DNA of 64,000 nt from Massilia sp. Root351 (GTDB lineage: Bacteria > Pseudomonadota > Gammaproteobacteria > Burkholderiales > Burkholderiaceae_D), in NCBI RefSeq assembly GCF_001425045.1, contig NZ_LMDJ01000004.1, forward strand, positions 186,322 to 250,321, given 5' to 3'. The position numbers and the translations under genes were made by a program. The notes below the pieces were generated by a model that did no database searches, was not told where the DNA came from, and worked only from the letters and a program-made list of their open reading frames with translations. Shown here piece by piece: positions 25,199-33,639 of this stretch. Positions within the stretch are counted from its first letter, which is position 1; every line of letters begins with the position of its first letter.

Positions 25199-25240
25199 CG
25201 TTGAGAATGAATCGGCGGTCCCCGGCAGGGGGCCGTATTT

Positions 25241-25273
25241 AAAAGCCTCCATTAACTCAAGGAGGCTTTTTTA
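25241..25273 (+). terminator. Rho-independent terminator after fecR
   Basis: AAAAGCCTCC (25241-25250) pairs with GGAGGCTTTT (25261-25270) around a ten-base loop and runs into T's. A second short hairpin (CGGTCCCC-GGCA-GGGGGCCG) lies just before it. This isolates fecR from the giant gene that follows. Confidence 0.85.
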
Positions 25274-25413
25274 TTGTCCGGAGTATTGCGCCGGTTTACC
25301 CATTCGGCTGCGGCGGAATAGCCGATTTGCACAGCGATTGATTGCTGCTTATTTTTTGTGCAGCACTGCCTTTAAATCGGGCAGCACACGCATAAAACTC
25401 GATGAGTTGTGAG

Positions 25414-25440
25414 AAATTTTTCAATATTTGTAAAAAAAAT
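25414..25440 (+). promoter_or_regulatory. AT-rich tract upstream of the surface-protein operator
   Basis: A run of A and T with an eight-A stretch directly upstream of the Crp site. A TGTGA half-site precedes it (25408-25412), 52 bases or about five helical turns before the main operator. It could act as an UP element or support bending. The rest of 25274-25407 shows no gene and no other clear signal. Confidence 0.3.
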
Positions 25441-25459
25441 GCGACAAGTGGGCTTCAGA

Positions 25460-25501
25460 TGTGATGGCCGTCACAACATGGCTTTCTCCCTGTGGCATTA
25501 T
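25460..25501 (+). promoter_or_regulatory. Crp operator and class II-like promoter of the giant surface protein
   Basis: TGTGA-TGGCCG-TCACA (25460-25475) is a perfect Crp site. CATTAT (25496-25501), 36 bases after the first base of the site, matches four of six -10 positions, giving a predicted start near 25508 and a leader of about 90 bases. The spacing equals that before fecR. Confidence 0.75.
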
Positions 25502-25524
25502 GGCGATGTTCTGCAAATAGGCTT

Positions 25525-25551
25525 GTGCCATGGCTACTCCAGCCCTGGCAC
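25525..25551 (+). promoter_or_regulatory. Leader hairpin of the surface-protein mRNA
   Basis: GTGCCA-T-GGCT (25525-25535) pairs with AGCC-C-TGGCAC (25541-25551) around ACTCC: ten base pairs with one mismatch, no T run. It would sit about 17 bases from the predicted transcript 5' end. 5' hairpins of this kind stabilise the long-lived mRNAs of S-layer proteins, so that is the likely role. A direct repeat GAAATATC (25573-25580 and 25591-25598) brackets the Shine-Dalgarno AAAGGA. Confidence 0.5.
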
Positions 25552-25598
25552 GGGGTGCGGAAATTCTAGTTTGAAATATCTTAACTAAAGGAAATATC

Positions 25599-28500
25599 AT
25601 GGCTGCAGCAGCAGAATACGTCCAAGTAGCACAACAAATTTACGTAGCTTACTTCGGTCGTCCGGCCGACCTGTTCGGTCTGAACAACATGATCGCCAAT
25701 CTGGCCGCGTCGAATGCTCCTACGACCATCGCCGGCCTGAAAGATGCATACAAGACTAACGGTACCGTTAAGTCCATCATCGACAACTTCGGTTCGAGCC
25801 CAGAATCGCAAGCCCTGTACGCAGGTGCTGACGATGCAGCGTTCATCACCGCTATCTACCAGAACGTTCTGAACCGCGATCCACTGATCGGCGGCCTGAC
25901 CTTCTGGGTAACCGCGCTGGCACGCAAAGACATGACCCGCGCTGAAGCCGCGACCCAGATCATGGCTGCTGCAGTTAAAGAAGGCGGCAACGCTGCTGAC
26001 GCTGCAATCGTCAACAACAAGATCGAAGTTGCTAAGAACTTCACCGCAGCTATCGACACCGCTGCTGAAGTAAACGGCTACAAAGGCGCCGTCGCTGCTG
26101 CACAAGCACGCGAACTGCTGCACAATGTAAACGGCGACACCGTACCAGCTGACTACCAGGCTACCGTGGAAGCCACCCTGGCTGCCATCGCCAACGGCAC
26201 CGGCTCGTCGGTCGCTCTGACCAACGGCACCGACACCCTGACCGCCAACATCTTCAACGCCGGCCTGGTATACACCCCAAGCGGCGACGACCGCATCAAC
26301 TCGCTGCAGAGCGAAGACGTGCTGACCGGTAAAGACGTAAGCGCCACCGCGAACAACATCCTGAACGCGACCCTGGGCAACGCAAACGACAACGGCGCCA
26401 AGTCGATCACCGCTACGCTGAAAAACATCCAGACCATCAACCTGGACATTACCGGCGACACCAACACCCTGGACGTTCGTTTCGCTGACAGCCTGAAAAC
26501 CCTGGCTATCAACAAGCTGACCCTGGAAGCAGCCGACACCGTCAACATCAAGAACATCGGCCAGCCAGCCGCTAACCTGTCCGTCAAGAACAGCGCAGCT
26601 GTTGACGGCACCGTGAACTTCGACTACGTTGACGGCGTTCTGGCTGCTAAAAACGCCGCTGGTACCGCCGCTGGCGGCGACACCGGCAATGTGACCGTTG
26701 AAAACGTTGCTCTGGCTAAACTGCACATCGGTAACAATCTCAGCACCGAAGGTTTCGAAACCATCAACCTGCTGTCGCAAGGCACCAACACGATCAAAGA
26801 TCTGAACGTTGTTGACGCGGAAACCGTTGTCATCACCGGTGCTGGTTCCCTGAACCTGATCAACAATACCACTGGCGCTGGCGGCGAGTTCACTAAAGTG
26901 AACGCTGGCGGCATCACCATCGGCGACGGCATCGGCGTGCGTACCATCGACGCTACCGCTTACGCAGGCAACACCAACATCAACATCAGCACCGCTGTTG
27001 GCGGCCATAACGACCCAGGCAATTCGGGCAAGGTCTTCCACTCGGAAGTTAAACTGGGCGCCGGCGACGACACCCTGTGGACCACCAGCGCTGTTACCAG
27101 CACCACCGTGGCTGGCGTGGTTCTGTCCGACGTCATCGACGGCGGCGCAGGTCACGACACCCTGCGTACCTTCTCCGCTAGCGTGACCAAGAACGCCAAG
27201 ATCACCAACGTTGAAGCCCTGGAACTGCGCGGCGCGACCTCGTCGGCCTACATTAGCGCCTTCGACGCAAACCTGACCTCGGCTCTGATGCGCAACGAAG
27301 TGGGCGGTGCACCACAGACCTTCTCGCTGCACAACACCACCAAGACCCTGGCTGAGAACGGCAACATCGTTCTGCGTCACGGTATCGGCGCTGCCGCTCT
27401 GAACGATGTAGTTGACGTCAACCTGGCCGACGCCAGCGCTGCATCCGACACCGTCGTGCTGACCGTACAGAACGACCTGAACACCGGCACCAAGTACAAC
27501 TACGTTCTGAACGCACAGAGCCAACTGCGCGCTGACGTGCTGGCTGGTACCGCAACCGCCACCGCTGCTCAACTGGCTGCAACCAAGGTAGAAAACGTCA
27601 CCGTCAACGACAACGACACCGAAACCAACGTTCTGACCCTGACCCGCGCTGCTGACCACACCGGTACGTTCAAACTGACCGGCGGCACCGCTGGCCTGGA
27701 CTACACCGTTGCCAGCACCCTGGTAGCCAAGACCGTTGACGCAGCTACCCAGCTGAGCAACCTGCGTCTGACCGTTGGCACCGCCGACCAGACCATCAAC
27801 CTGGGCGTTGGTAGCGACATCCTGACCTTCGCAACCCTGGACAGCTTCAACGGTTCCGACACCATCACCGACGCTGGCGGCATCGACACCGTGCGCGCTG
27901 CATTCAGCAAAGACGTGACCGGCACCCCAAGCCTGACCGGTATCGAGAAGCTGCATATCGTTGCAACCGAAAACGTTGCTATCGACATGTCCAAAGCCAC
28001 CACCGTTACCGAACTGGCTATCCTGTCGGACAAAGCAGTTAGCGGCGACGCCGACCTGTCCCCAGTGACTGCTGAGCCGTTTGGCCTGGTAGGCGTTGAC
28101 GCGACCGACGTGATCACCCTGAAAAATACTGCCCTGTCGACCCTGAACTTCTTCGGCGACAACGAAAGTATTGATCCAGTTCCACCAGCAGCCCCAACCG
28201 GCTCGCAGGCTCAGATCTTCAACGGTGTAACGCTGGAAAACAACACCGGCGACGCACTGGCTGTGGCCATCAACAGCAGCCTGGACGCTGGTATCGGCGC
28301 TTCGTCGTACACCCTGGGTCAGCTGACCGTGCACGGCGTGAAGAACATGGCTGTTACCGTGGGCAATGAACTGGCAATCGCTGCTGGTGCAACCGCTTCG
28401 GCAACCACCACCACGATCAACAACGTGTACGGCAAAAACCTGCAATCGTTCGTGGCAACCGCTAACGGCAACCTGGCACTGGGCACCGTGTCGGGTTCGG

Positions 28501-29858
28501 GTCTGGCCAACACCATGACCACCTTCGACACCACCGCTGTTAAGGGCAACCTGACCGCCAACGTCATCATCCTGGGCGACAACGCTCAAGTGAAACTGGG
28601 CAACGGCATCAACACCTTCAGCGCTCTGGGTTCGGCTGGCAAGGGCGTAACCATCACCTCCGGTACCGCAAACGACGTTCTGACCGGTACCGCTCAGTCG
28701 GATACCATCATCGGTGGCGCAGGTAACGACATCATCAACGCTAACCGCGGCGACAACGTGGTTGACGGCGGTGTAGGCGACGAAACCGTGACCGCTGGCG
28801 ACGGCAACAACACCGTGTCCTTCGGTGCTGGTCACTACGAAACCGCAGCGATCAACATCACTTCCGGTAACGATGCATCCAAGGCCAACAACAGCTTCTC
28901 GCTGGCAGGCACGATTGCAAACCTGCAGATCGACGTGACCGGTAACGGCGCGACCGCTGATGACGTGAACCTGACCGTTGCAGTTGGCACCGGTTCCGAC
29001 CTGACCCTGAACTACAATGGCGGCACCCTGCAGGCTGCTACCGCAGTTCTGGACGGTCGTTTGGCTGTGGTTGATTCCGCACTGACCGGCACGGCTACCG
29101 CCAACGCCGACCTGTTCATCGACACCGCTGCTGGCGTAGCTGCAACCACCATGAACGGTGGCGCAGGCAACGACGTGCTGATGGGTCTGGACACCGCTGC
29201 TGCTTACACCCTGAACGGTGGCGCAGGCAACGACGCGCTGATCGAAGTGGGCGGCGCAAGCACCCTGACCGGCGGCACCGGCGCTGACCGTTACACGCTG
29301 GCAGACACCGCTGGCGCGGCTACCGACACCATCGTCATCGCCGACGGCGAATCGCTGGCTTCGGGCTTCGACCAGGTTGTTGGCTTCTCGGCTACCGTTG
29401 CTACCGGCGACCGTCTGGACCTGTCCTCGACCGTTGTTGGTACCACCGCTAACCTGCAAGCTAACGTTGTTACCTCGACCGGTAGCGGCCAGCTGATCAG
29501 CGCTGCCACCTCGGCAACCAACGGTATCGTCACCTTCGGCATCACCGACGTGACCGGTACCGCAGGCGTTGAGACCTCGGCGATCGTTTCCACGGCTACC
29601 GACACCAACCCAGCTGACGCGTTTGGCTACATCACCCTGTCGCAAGCTCTGGCCTTCCTGGCTCAGCAGCTGAACAACACCGGCGCAACCGTGGCATTCG
29701 CCTACGATTACAACGGTGACGGCGCTATCACGTCGGCAGACAGCACCATCGTGTTCCAAGATGGCGCAACCGACACCGTAGTTGAGCTGATCGGCACCGT
29801 TGGCGTAACCGCTGTAAGCAACGCTGCTCTGGCTGCTAACACCATCTACATCGTTTAA
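25599..29858 (+). CDS. Giant DUF4214/RTX-like surface (S-layer-like) protein
   Basis: A 1419-residue protein without signal peptide or any cysteine. Residues 1-115 form a DUF4214 domain (QIYVAYFGRPADLFGLNNM and IYQNVLNRDPLIGGLTFWV). Residues 200-1020 are Thr/Asn/Asp/Val-rich beta repeats. RTX-like calcium repeats occur near 1030-1075 (GGAGNDIINANRG) and 1186-1235 (GGAGNDVLMG, GGAGNDALIE, GGTGADRYTL). An EF-hand-like loop DYNGDGAITSAD lies near 1370, and the chain ends in hydrophobic NTIYIV. These are features of type I secretion substrates and RsaA-like S-layer proteins. AAAGGA precedes the ATG. Codons are highly selected (CTG, ACC, GGC, AAC, GCT, GTT), unlike GC-saturated neighbours, which suggests very high expression. 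Confidence 0.85.
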   Translation: MAAAAEYVQVAQQIYVAYFGRPADLFGLNNMIANLAASNAPTTIAGLKDAYKTNGTVKSIIDNFGSSPESQALYAGADDAAFITAIYQNVLNRDPLIGGLTFWVTALARKDMTRAEAATQIMAAAVKEGGNAADAAIVNNKIEVAKNFTAAIDTAAEVNGYKGAVAAAQARELLHNVNGDTVPADYQATVEATLAAIANGTGSSVALTNGTDTLTANIFNAGLVYTPSGDDRINSLQSEDVLTGKDVSATANNILNATLGNANDNGAKSITATLKNIQTINLDITGDTNTLDVRFADSLKTLAINKLTLEAADTVNIKNIGQPAANLSVKNSAAVDGTVNFDYVDGVLAAKNAAGTAAGGDTGNVTVENVALAKLHIGNNLSTEGFETINLLSQGTNTIKDLNVVDAETVVITGAGSLNLINNTTGAGGEFTKVNAGGITIGDGIGVRTIDATAYAGNTNINISTAVGGHNDPGNSGKVFHSEVKLGAGDDTLWTTSAVTSTTVAGVVLSDVIDGGAGHDTLRTFSASVTKNAKITNVEALELRGATSSAYISAFDANLTSALMRNEVGGAPQTFSLHNTTKTLAENGNIVLRHGIGAAALNDVVDVNLADASAASDTVVLTVQNDLNTGTKYNYVLNAQSQLRADVLAGTATATAAQLAATKVENVTVNDNDTETNVLTLTRAADHTGTFKLTGGTAGLDYTVASTLVAKTVDAATQLSNLRLTVGTADQTINLGVGSDILTFATLDSFNGSDTITDAGGIDTVRAAFSKDVTGTPSLTGIEKLHIVATENVAIDMSKATTVTELAILSDKAVSGDADLSPVTAEPFGLVGVDATDVITLKNTALSTLNFFGDNESIDPVPPAAPTGSQAQIFNGVTLENNTGDALAVAINSSLDAGIGASSYTLGQLTVHGVKNMAVTVGNELAIAAGATASATTTTINNVYGKNLQSFVATANGNLALGTVSGSGLANTMTTFDTTAVKGNLTANVIILGDNAQVKLGNGINTFSALGSAGKGVTITSGTANDVLTGTAQSDTIIGGAGNDIINANRGDNVVDGGVGDETVTAGDGNNTVSFGAGHYETAAINITSGNDASKANNSFSLAGTIANLQIDVTGNGATADDVNLTVAVGTGSDLTLNYNGGTLQAATAVLDGRLAVVDSALTGTATANADLFIDTAAGVAATTMNGGAGNDVLMGLDTAAAYTLNGGAGNDALIEVGGASTLTGGTGADRYTLADTAGAATDTIVIADGESLASGFDQVVGFSATVATGDRLDLSSTVVGTTANLQANVVTSTGSGQLISAATSATNGIVTFGITDVTGTAGVETSAIVSTATDTNPADAFGYITLSQALAFLAQQLNNTGATVAFAYDYNGDGAITSADSTIVFQDGATDTVVELIGTVGVTAVSNAALAANTIYIV

Positions 29859-29897
29859 TGTAGACGGATATCCGCGGCAGTCTGCGCGGATAGCGAC

Positions 29898-29929
29898 AAA
29901 AACCGCCCCTTCGGGGGCGGTTTTTTTTT
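29898..29929 (+). terminator. Strong Rho-independent terminator after the surface protein
   Basis: AAAAACCGCCCC pairs with GGGGCGGTTTTT around a TTCG tetraloop and continues into nine T's. This is a textbook strong terminator and shows that the giant gene is transcribed alone, uncoupled from the methyltransferase and exporter genes downstream. Confidence 0.95.
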
Positions 29930-30027
29930 GCCGTGCGCGCCCGCGAGACAAACGGCGCACCAGTCGTTATACTGGTCCGCCGCCGGGCATGACGCTTCCG
30001 GCTCCTTATTCAAACGATGGAGAGACT

Positions 30028-31542
30028 ATGCAGGATTGGACGGGTGGATACGTTACGGACATCGAATATACGTCCGGTTTTTATCGTGAACTGGCGCCTG
30101 CCAGCATGAACTTTGCCGCGCTGCTGCGCGGCTATGCCGCACCAGTTGCGACGCAGGCGTACAACTGGCTGGAGATAGGCTGTGGCAACGGCCTGTCAGC
30201 CAATGCCCTGGCTGCGGCCAATCCGCAGAGCAGTTTCCACGCCTTCGACTTCAATCCCGTGCATATCCAGAACGCCCAGCGCGTGGCGCGGGACGCCAAA
30301 CTTGCCAATGTGCATTTTTACGAAGACAGTTTCGAGCAGGCCCTGCATCGCGATTTGCCGGCCATGGACTACATTGTTCTGCACGGTATCTACTCCTGGG
30401 TCAACGCGGAAAACCGTGCTCACATTGTCAATCTGATTCGCAAGTTCCTGAAGCCGGGTGGCGTGGTCTATATTTCCTACAATTGTCTGCCAGGTTGGAG
30501 CAGCAAGGCGCCGCTGCGCCGGCTGATGACCGAGTACGCAGCTCGCCGCGGAGGGCCGGTGCTGGAGCGGGTGGCCGCCGCGCGCAGCTTCGTGCACAGC
30601 ATGAAGGAAGCCGGTGTGCGCTACTACGCCGCCAACCCGGCAGCGGTGGCGCTGGCCGACAGCCTGCAAACCCAGGACGTGAATTACCTGGCGCACGAGT
30701 ATATGAATGCTGACTGGGACCTTTTCTATCACAGCGACGTCGTCAAGGACCTGTCCGCTGCCAAGCTGACTTACGCCGCCTCGGCTACTGCGATTGAAAA
30801 CCTGAACGAAGCGAGCCTGACGCCCAGCGTGGCCAAGCTTGTCGAGGCCGAAGCCGACCCTGTGCTGAAGGAATTGCTGCGCGACTTTGGCATGAACCAG
30901 CAGTTCCGCCGCGACTTGTTTATCCGCGGTGCGCGTCGTATGGCTACGGCGGAATTCGCCAAGGTTGCAGGTGCCATCAAGCTTTGCCTGTCGCGCAGCC
31001 GTGACGAATGCAAGCGCACGGTCAACTTGCCTGTGGGCGAGGTAACGCTGGCCGCCAAGATCTACGACCCGATTCTGGACGCATTGATGGCGGGGCCGAA
31101 GACGCTGAAAGAACTCTCTGAGCAATGCGACCTGCCGTTCCAGGCTTGTCTGCAGGCGGCAACCATCCTCACGTCGCTGAACTATCTGCAGCTGATGCAG
31201 GCGCCGGTGGAAGGCGCGCTGCAAAGTTGCATGGCATTCAATGTGGCGGCCCTGAATCGCGCCGTGGCTGGCGAGGAGCTGTCCGTGCTTGCCGCCGCCA
31301 GCCTGGGCACCGCAGTCGGTGTCAGCGCTACGGACCAGTATATGTTGCATGCCTACCTGTCAAAAGCTGAAGATCCGGCTGCGCATTTGCTGAAGATCTT
31401 GAAAACGCTGAACCGCCACTTGATTCATGAGGGAAAAGTGGTAGAGGGTGACGAGGCCACGCTGGCCCAGTTGCGTGAATCGTACGCCAAGTTCTCTTCT
31501 AAAGTCCTCCCTTTCTATCTCATCTGCGGCATCATTCACTGA
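30028..31542 (+). CDS. PKMT-like protein methyltransferase with regulatory domain
   Basis: A 504-residue SAM-dependent methyltransferase. It starts MQDWTGGYVTDIEYTSGFYRE. Motif I is WLEIGCGNGL (47-56). FHAFDFNPVHI and HGIYSWVNAENR follow, then a middle domain (about 215-310) like the methyltransferase regulatory domain MethyTransf_Reg, and a helical C-terminal domain. This multi-domain arrangement is that of rickettsial PKMT1/PKMT2, which methylate lysines of the S-layer-like OmpB. The ATG at 30028 follows GGAGAGACT. It lies between the giant surface protein and its exporter, so that protein is the obvious candidate substrate. The similarity is judged from memory of motifs, not from an alignment. 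Confidence 0.75.
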   Translation: MQDWTGGYVTDIEYTSGFYRELAPASMNFAALLRGYAAPVATQAYNWLEIGCGNGLSANALAAANPQSSFHAFDFNPVHIQNAQRVARDAKLANVHFYEDSFEQALHRDLPAMDYIVLHGIYSWVNAENRAHIVNLIRKFLKPGGVVYISYNCLPGWSSKAPLRRLMTEYAARRGGPVLERVAAARSFVHSMKEAGVRYYAANPAAVALADSLQTQDVNYLAHEYMNADWDLFYHSDVVKDLSAAKLTYAASATAIENLNEASLTPSVAKLVEAEADPVLKELLRDFGMNQQFRRDLFIRGARRMATAEFAKVAGAIKLCLSRSRDECKRTVNLPVGEVTLAAKIYDPILDALMAGPKTLKELSEQCDLPFQACLQAATILTSLNYLQLMQAPVEGALQSCMAFNVAALNRAVAGEELSVLAAASLGTAVGVSATDQYMLHAYLSKAEDPAAHLLKILKTLNRHLIHEGKVVEGDEATLAQLRESYAKFSSKVLPFYLICGIIH

Positions 31543-31557
31543 TACGCGTGCTCGCGG

Positions 31558-31574
31558 CGCCTGCCAAGCAGGCG
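31558..31574 (+). terminator. Weak hairpin after the methyltransferase gene
   Basis: CGCCTGC-CAA-GCAGGCG is a perfect seven-pair stem 16 bases after the stop. No T run follows closely, so termination would be weak or Rho-assisted. It separates the methyltransferase from the Crp-controlled exporter promoter. Confidence 0.3.
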
Positions 31575-31640
31575 TCGCCTTCCCATTATTTGCTCCTTCC
31601 TCCCTGGCATCGCCGGTTTGTGTATCCAGACGTAAAAATT

Positions 31641-31681
31641 TGTGATGAGGATCACATATTTTGATGGATTTGAGCGATAAT
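31641..31681 (+). promoter_or_regulatory. Crp operator and class II-like promoter of the type I exporter
   Basis: TGTGA-TGAGGA-TCACA (31641-31656) is a perfect Crp site. GATAAT (31676-31681), 35 bases after its first base, matches five of six -10 positions; the predicted start is near 31688, with a leader of about 125 bases. The leader carries an imperfect hairpin (TTGCC-CTGT-GA-ACAG-GCAA, about 31747-31765). Confidence 0.78.
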
Positions 31682-31812
31682 GTGTCTTCCGCTGGAAGCT
31701 TAGCTCCCGGCGTTCGTCCCGACCGTTGTAAAAAAATATGCAATCGTTGCCCTGTGAACAGGCAATGGTTGCCGTTGTAGGCCGCGTCCTTACTCTGCAT
31801 GCAAGCCACCCA

Positions 31813-33636
31813 ATGAAAATTAAAAACACCCAACCGCTGAACGAAATCGAGCAGGCACTGTCCGGTTTCAAAAGAACGTTCCTCACCGTCGGCGGCTTTA
31901 GCGCCATCACCAATTTGCTGATGCTGGTTCCCTCGCTGTACATGCTGCAGGTCTACGACCGCGTGCTGGGCAGCCGCAACGAGATCACGCTGCTCATGCT
32001 CACGATCATGATGCTGGGCGCCTATCTGCTGATGTGCGGCCTCGAGCTGATCCGCAGCTTCGTGCTGGTCCGCGTGGGCGCCAAGTTCGACATGAACCTG
32101 AACAAGCGCGTGTATACCGCCGCGTTCGAGCAGAACCTGAAGAAGGCCGGCGGCAGCGCCGGCCAGGCGCTGAACGACCTGACCAGCATCCGCCAGTTCC
32201 TGACCGGCAACGCGCTGTTCGCCTTCTTCGACGCGCCATGGTTCCCGGTTTACCTGATCGTCATCTTCCTGTTCGAGCCCGCGCTGGGCTGGTTCGCGCT
32301 GGGCGGCACGCTGCTGCTGATCTTCCTGGCCTACATGAACGAGCGCGTGTCGCGCCAGCCGCTGAGCGACGCCAACAGCATGGCGATTGCCTCGGCCAAC
32401 CTGGCCACCAACAACCTGCGCAACGCCGAAGTCATCGAATCGATGGGCATGCTGCCGAACCTGCTGAACCGCTGGTTCGGCCTGCACGGCAAGTTCCTGC
32501 ACCTGCAAGCCGAGGCAAGCGAGAAGGCCGGCGTGGTCGGTTCCATCACCAAGTTCGTGCAAGTGTCGCTGCAGTCGCTGGTGCTGGGCTTTGGCGCATT
32601 GCTGGTGCTGGAAGGCAAAATCACGGCCGGTATGATGATCGCCGCGTCCATCCTGGTGGGCCGCGCCATGGCGCCGGTGCAACAGGTGATCGCGGTCTGG
32701 AAGACCTGGAGCAGCACCCGCAGCGCGTACAACCGCCTGCTGACCTTGCTGGAACAGAATCCGGCCCGTCCGGCCGGCATGGAACTGCCTGCACCGAAGG
32801 GTGCCATCACGCTGGAAGGCGTGACTGCCGGTCCTCCGGGCACCCAGTCGCCGGTGCTGAAGAACGTCACGTTCGGCATTGCGCCGGGCGACGTGCTGGG
32901 CGTGGTTGGTCCGAGCGGTTCGGGCAAGTCCACGCTGGCGCGCCTGCTGGTCGGCATCTGGCCGTCCGCGCTGGGCAAGGTGCGTCTTGACGGCGCCGAC
33001 ATCTTCCAGTGGAACAAAGCCGAACTGGGCCCGCACCTGGGCTACTTGCCGCAGGATATTGAACTGTTCGCTGGCACCGTGAGCGAGAACATTGCGCGTT
33101 TCGGCGAGGTGGATGCCGAACAGGTGGTGCAGGCAGCCAAGCGCGCCGGCGTGCACGACATGATCCTGCGCCTGCCGAAAGGCTACGATACCGCGCTGGG
33201 CGATGCCGGCGCCGGCCTGTCCGGCGGCCAGAAACAGCGCCTGGGCCTGGCCCGCGCCATGTATGGCGATCCTTCGCTGCTGGTGCTTGATGAACCGAAT
33301 TCCAACCTGGATGACGTGGGCGAGGCCGCCCTGGTCAATGCGGTCAACGACTTGCGCCAGCGCGGCAAAACCATAGTGCTGATCACGCACCGTACCAACA
33401 TCATTGGCATCACCAACAAGCTGCTTTTCCTGCGTGACGGCGTCGTGGATATGTTCGGCCCGACCCAGCAGGTGCTGCAAGCGCTGCAGCAGAACGCGCA
33501 GAAGCAATTGCAGGCGGCGCAGGCTGCCAAGGCGGGCCAGCCCGCGCAGGCTGCGCCAGCCGCCCCGGCCGCCCCTGCTGCTGCGGCAGCCCCGGCAGCG
33601 GCAGGGCCGCAGACTGCAACTACCGTACAGGAATAA
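31813..33636 (+). CDS. Type I secretion ABC transporter (PrtD-like)
   Basis: A 607-residue fused permease-ATPase. The membrane domain (about 20-290) begins SGFKRTFLTVGGFSAITNLL and has VPSLYMLQVYDRVLGS, a hallmark of the PrtD/HasD/RsaD family. Walker A is GPSGSGKST (366-374), the signature LSGGQKQRLGLARA, and Walker B LLVLDEPNSNLDD. A 60-residue Gln/Ala/Pro-rich tail is extra. There is no N-terminal C39-like domain, as is usual for RTX-protease and S-layer exporters. I use the ATG at 31813, matching family N-termini; ATG 31738 and 31765 are in frame but add atypical residues. First gene of a three-gene exporter operon. Confidence 0.92.
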   Translation: MKIKNTQPLNEIEQALSGFKRTFLTVGGFSAITNLLMLVPSLYMLQVYDRVLGSRNEITLLMLTIMMLGAYLLMCGLELIRSFVLVRVGAKFDMNLNKRVYTAAFEQNLKKAGGSAGQALNDLTSIRQFLTGNALFAFFDAPWFPVYLIVIFLFEPALGWFALGGTLLLIFLAYMNERVSRQPLSDANSMAIASANLATNNLRNAEVIESMGMLPNLLNRWFGLHGKFLHLQAEASEKAGVVGSITKFVQVSLQSLVLGFGALLVLEGKITAGMMIAASILVGRAMAPVQQVIAVWKTWSSTRSAYNRLLTLLEQNPARPAGMELPAPKGAITLEGVTAGPPGTQSPVLKNVTFGIAPGDVLGVVGPSGSGKSTLARLLVGIWPSALGKVRLDGADIFQWNKAELGPHLGYLPQDIELFAGTVSENIARFGEVDAEQVVQAAKRAGVHDMILRLPKGYDTALGDAGAGLSGGQKQRLGLARAMYGDPSLLVLDEPNSNLDDVGEAALVNAVNDLRQRGKTIVLITHRTNIIGITNKLLFLRDGVVDMFGPTQQVLQALQQNAQKQLQAAQAAKAGQPAQAAPAAPAAPAAAAAPAAAGPQTATTVQE

Positions 33637-33639
33637 GAC

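Noticed and set aside
25408-25423. Possible second Crp site (TGTGA-GAAATT-TTTCA) upstream of the surface protein
   Set aside because: Only the left half-site matches; kept as a remark on the AT-rich tract and not called as an operator.
28690-28860. Tandem GGxGxD-coding repeats considered as a CRISPR or minisatellite array
   Set aside because: They are in frame, degenerate at third positions and encode calcium-binding RTX-like repeats.
25581-29960. A 1459-codon open frame on the minus strand covering the whole giant surface-protein gene
   Set aside because: It is a shadow: the plus-strand gene almost never uses codons whose complement would be a stop, so the opposite strand stays open. It has no ribosome site, and its product is a low-complexity Gly/Val/Gln string without domains.
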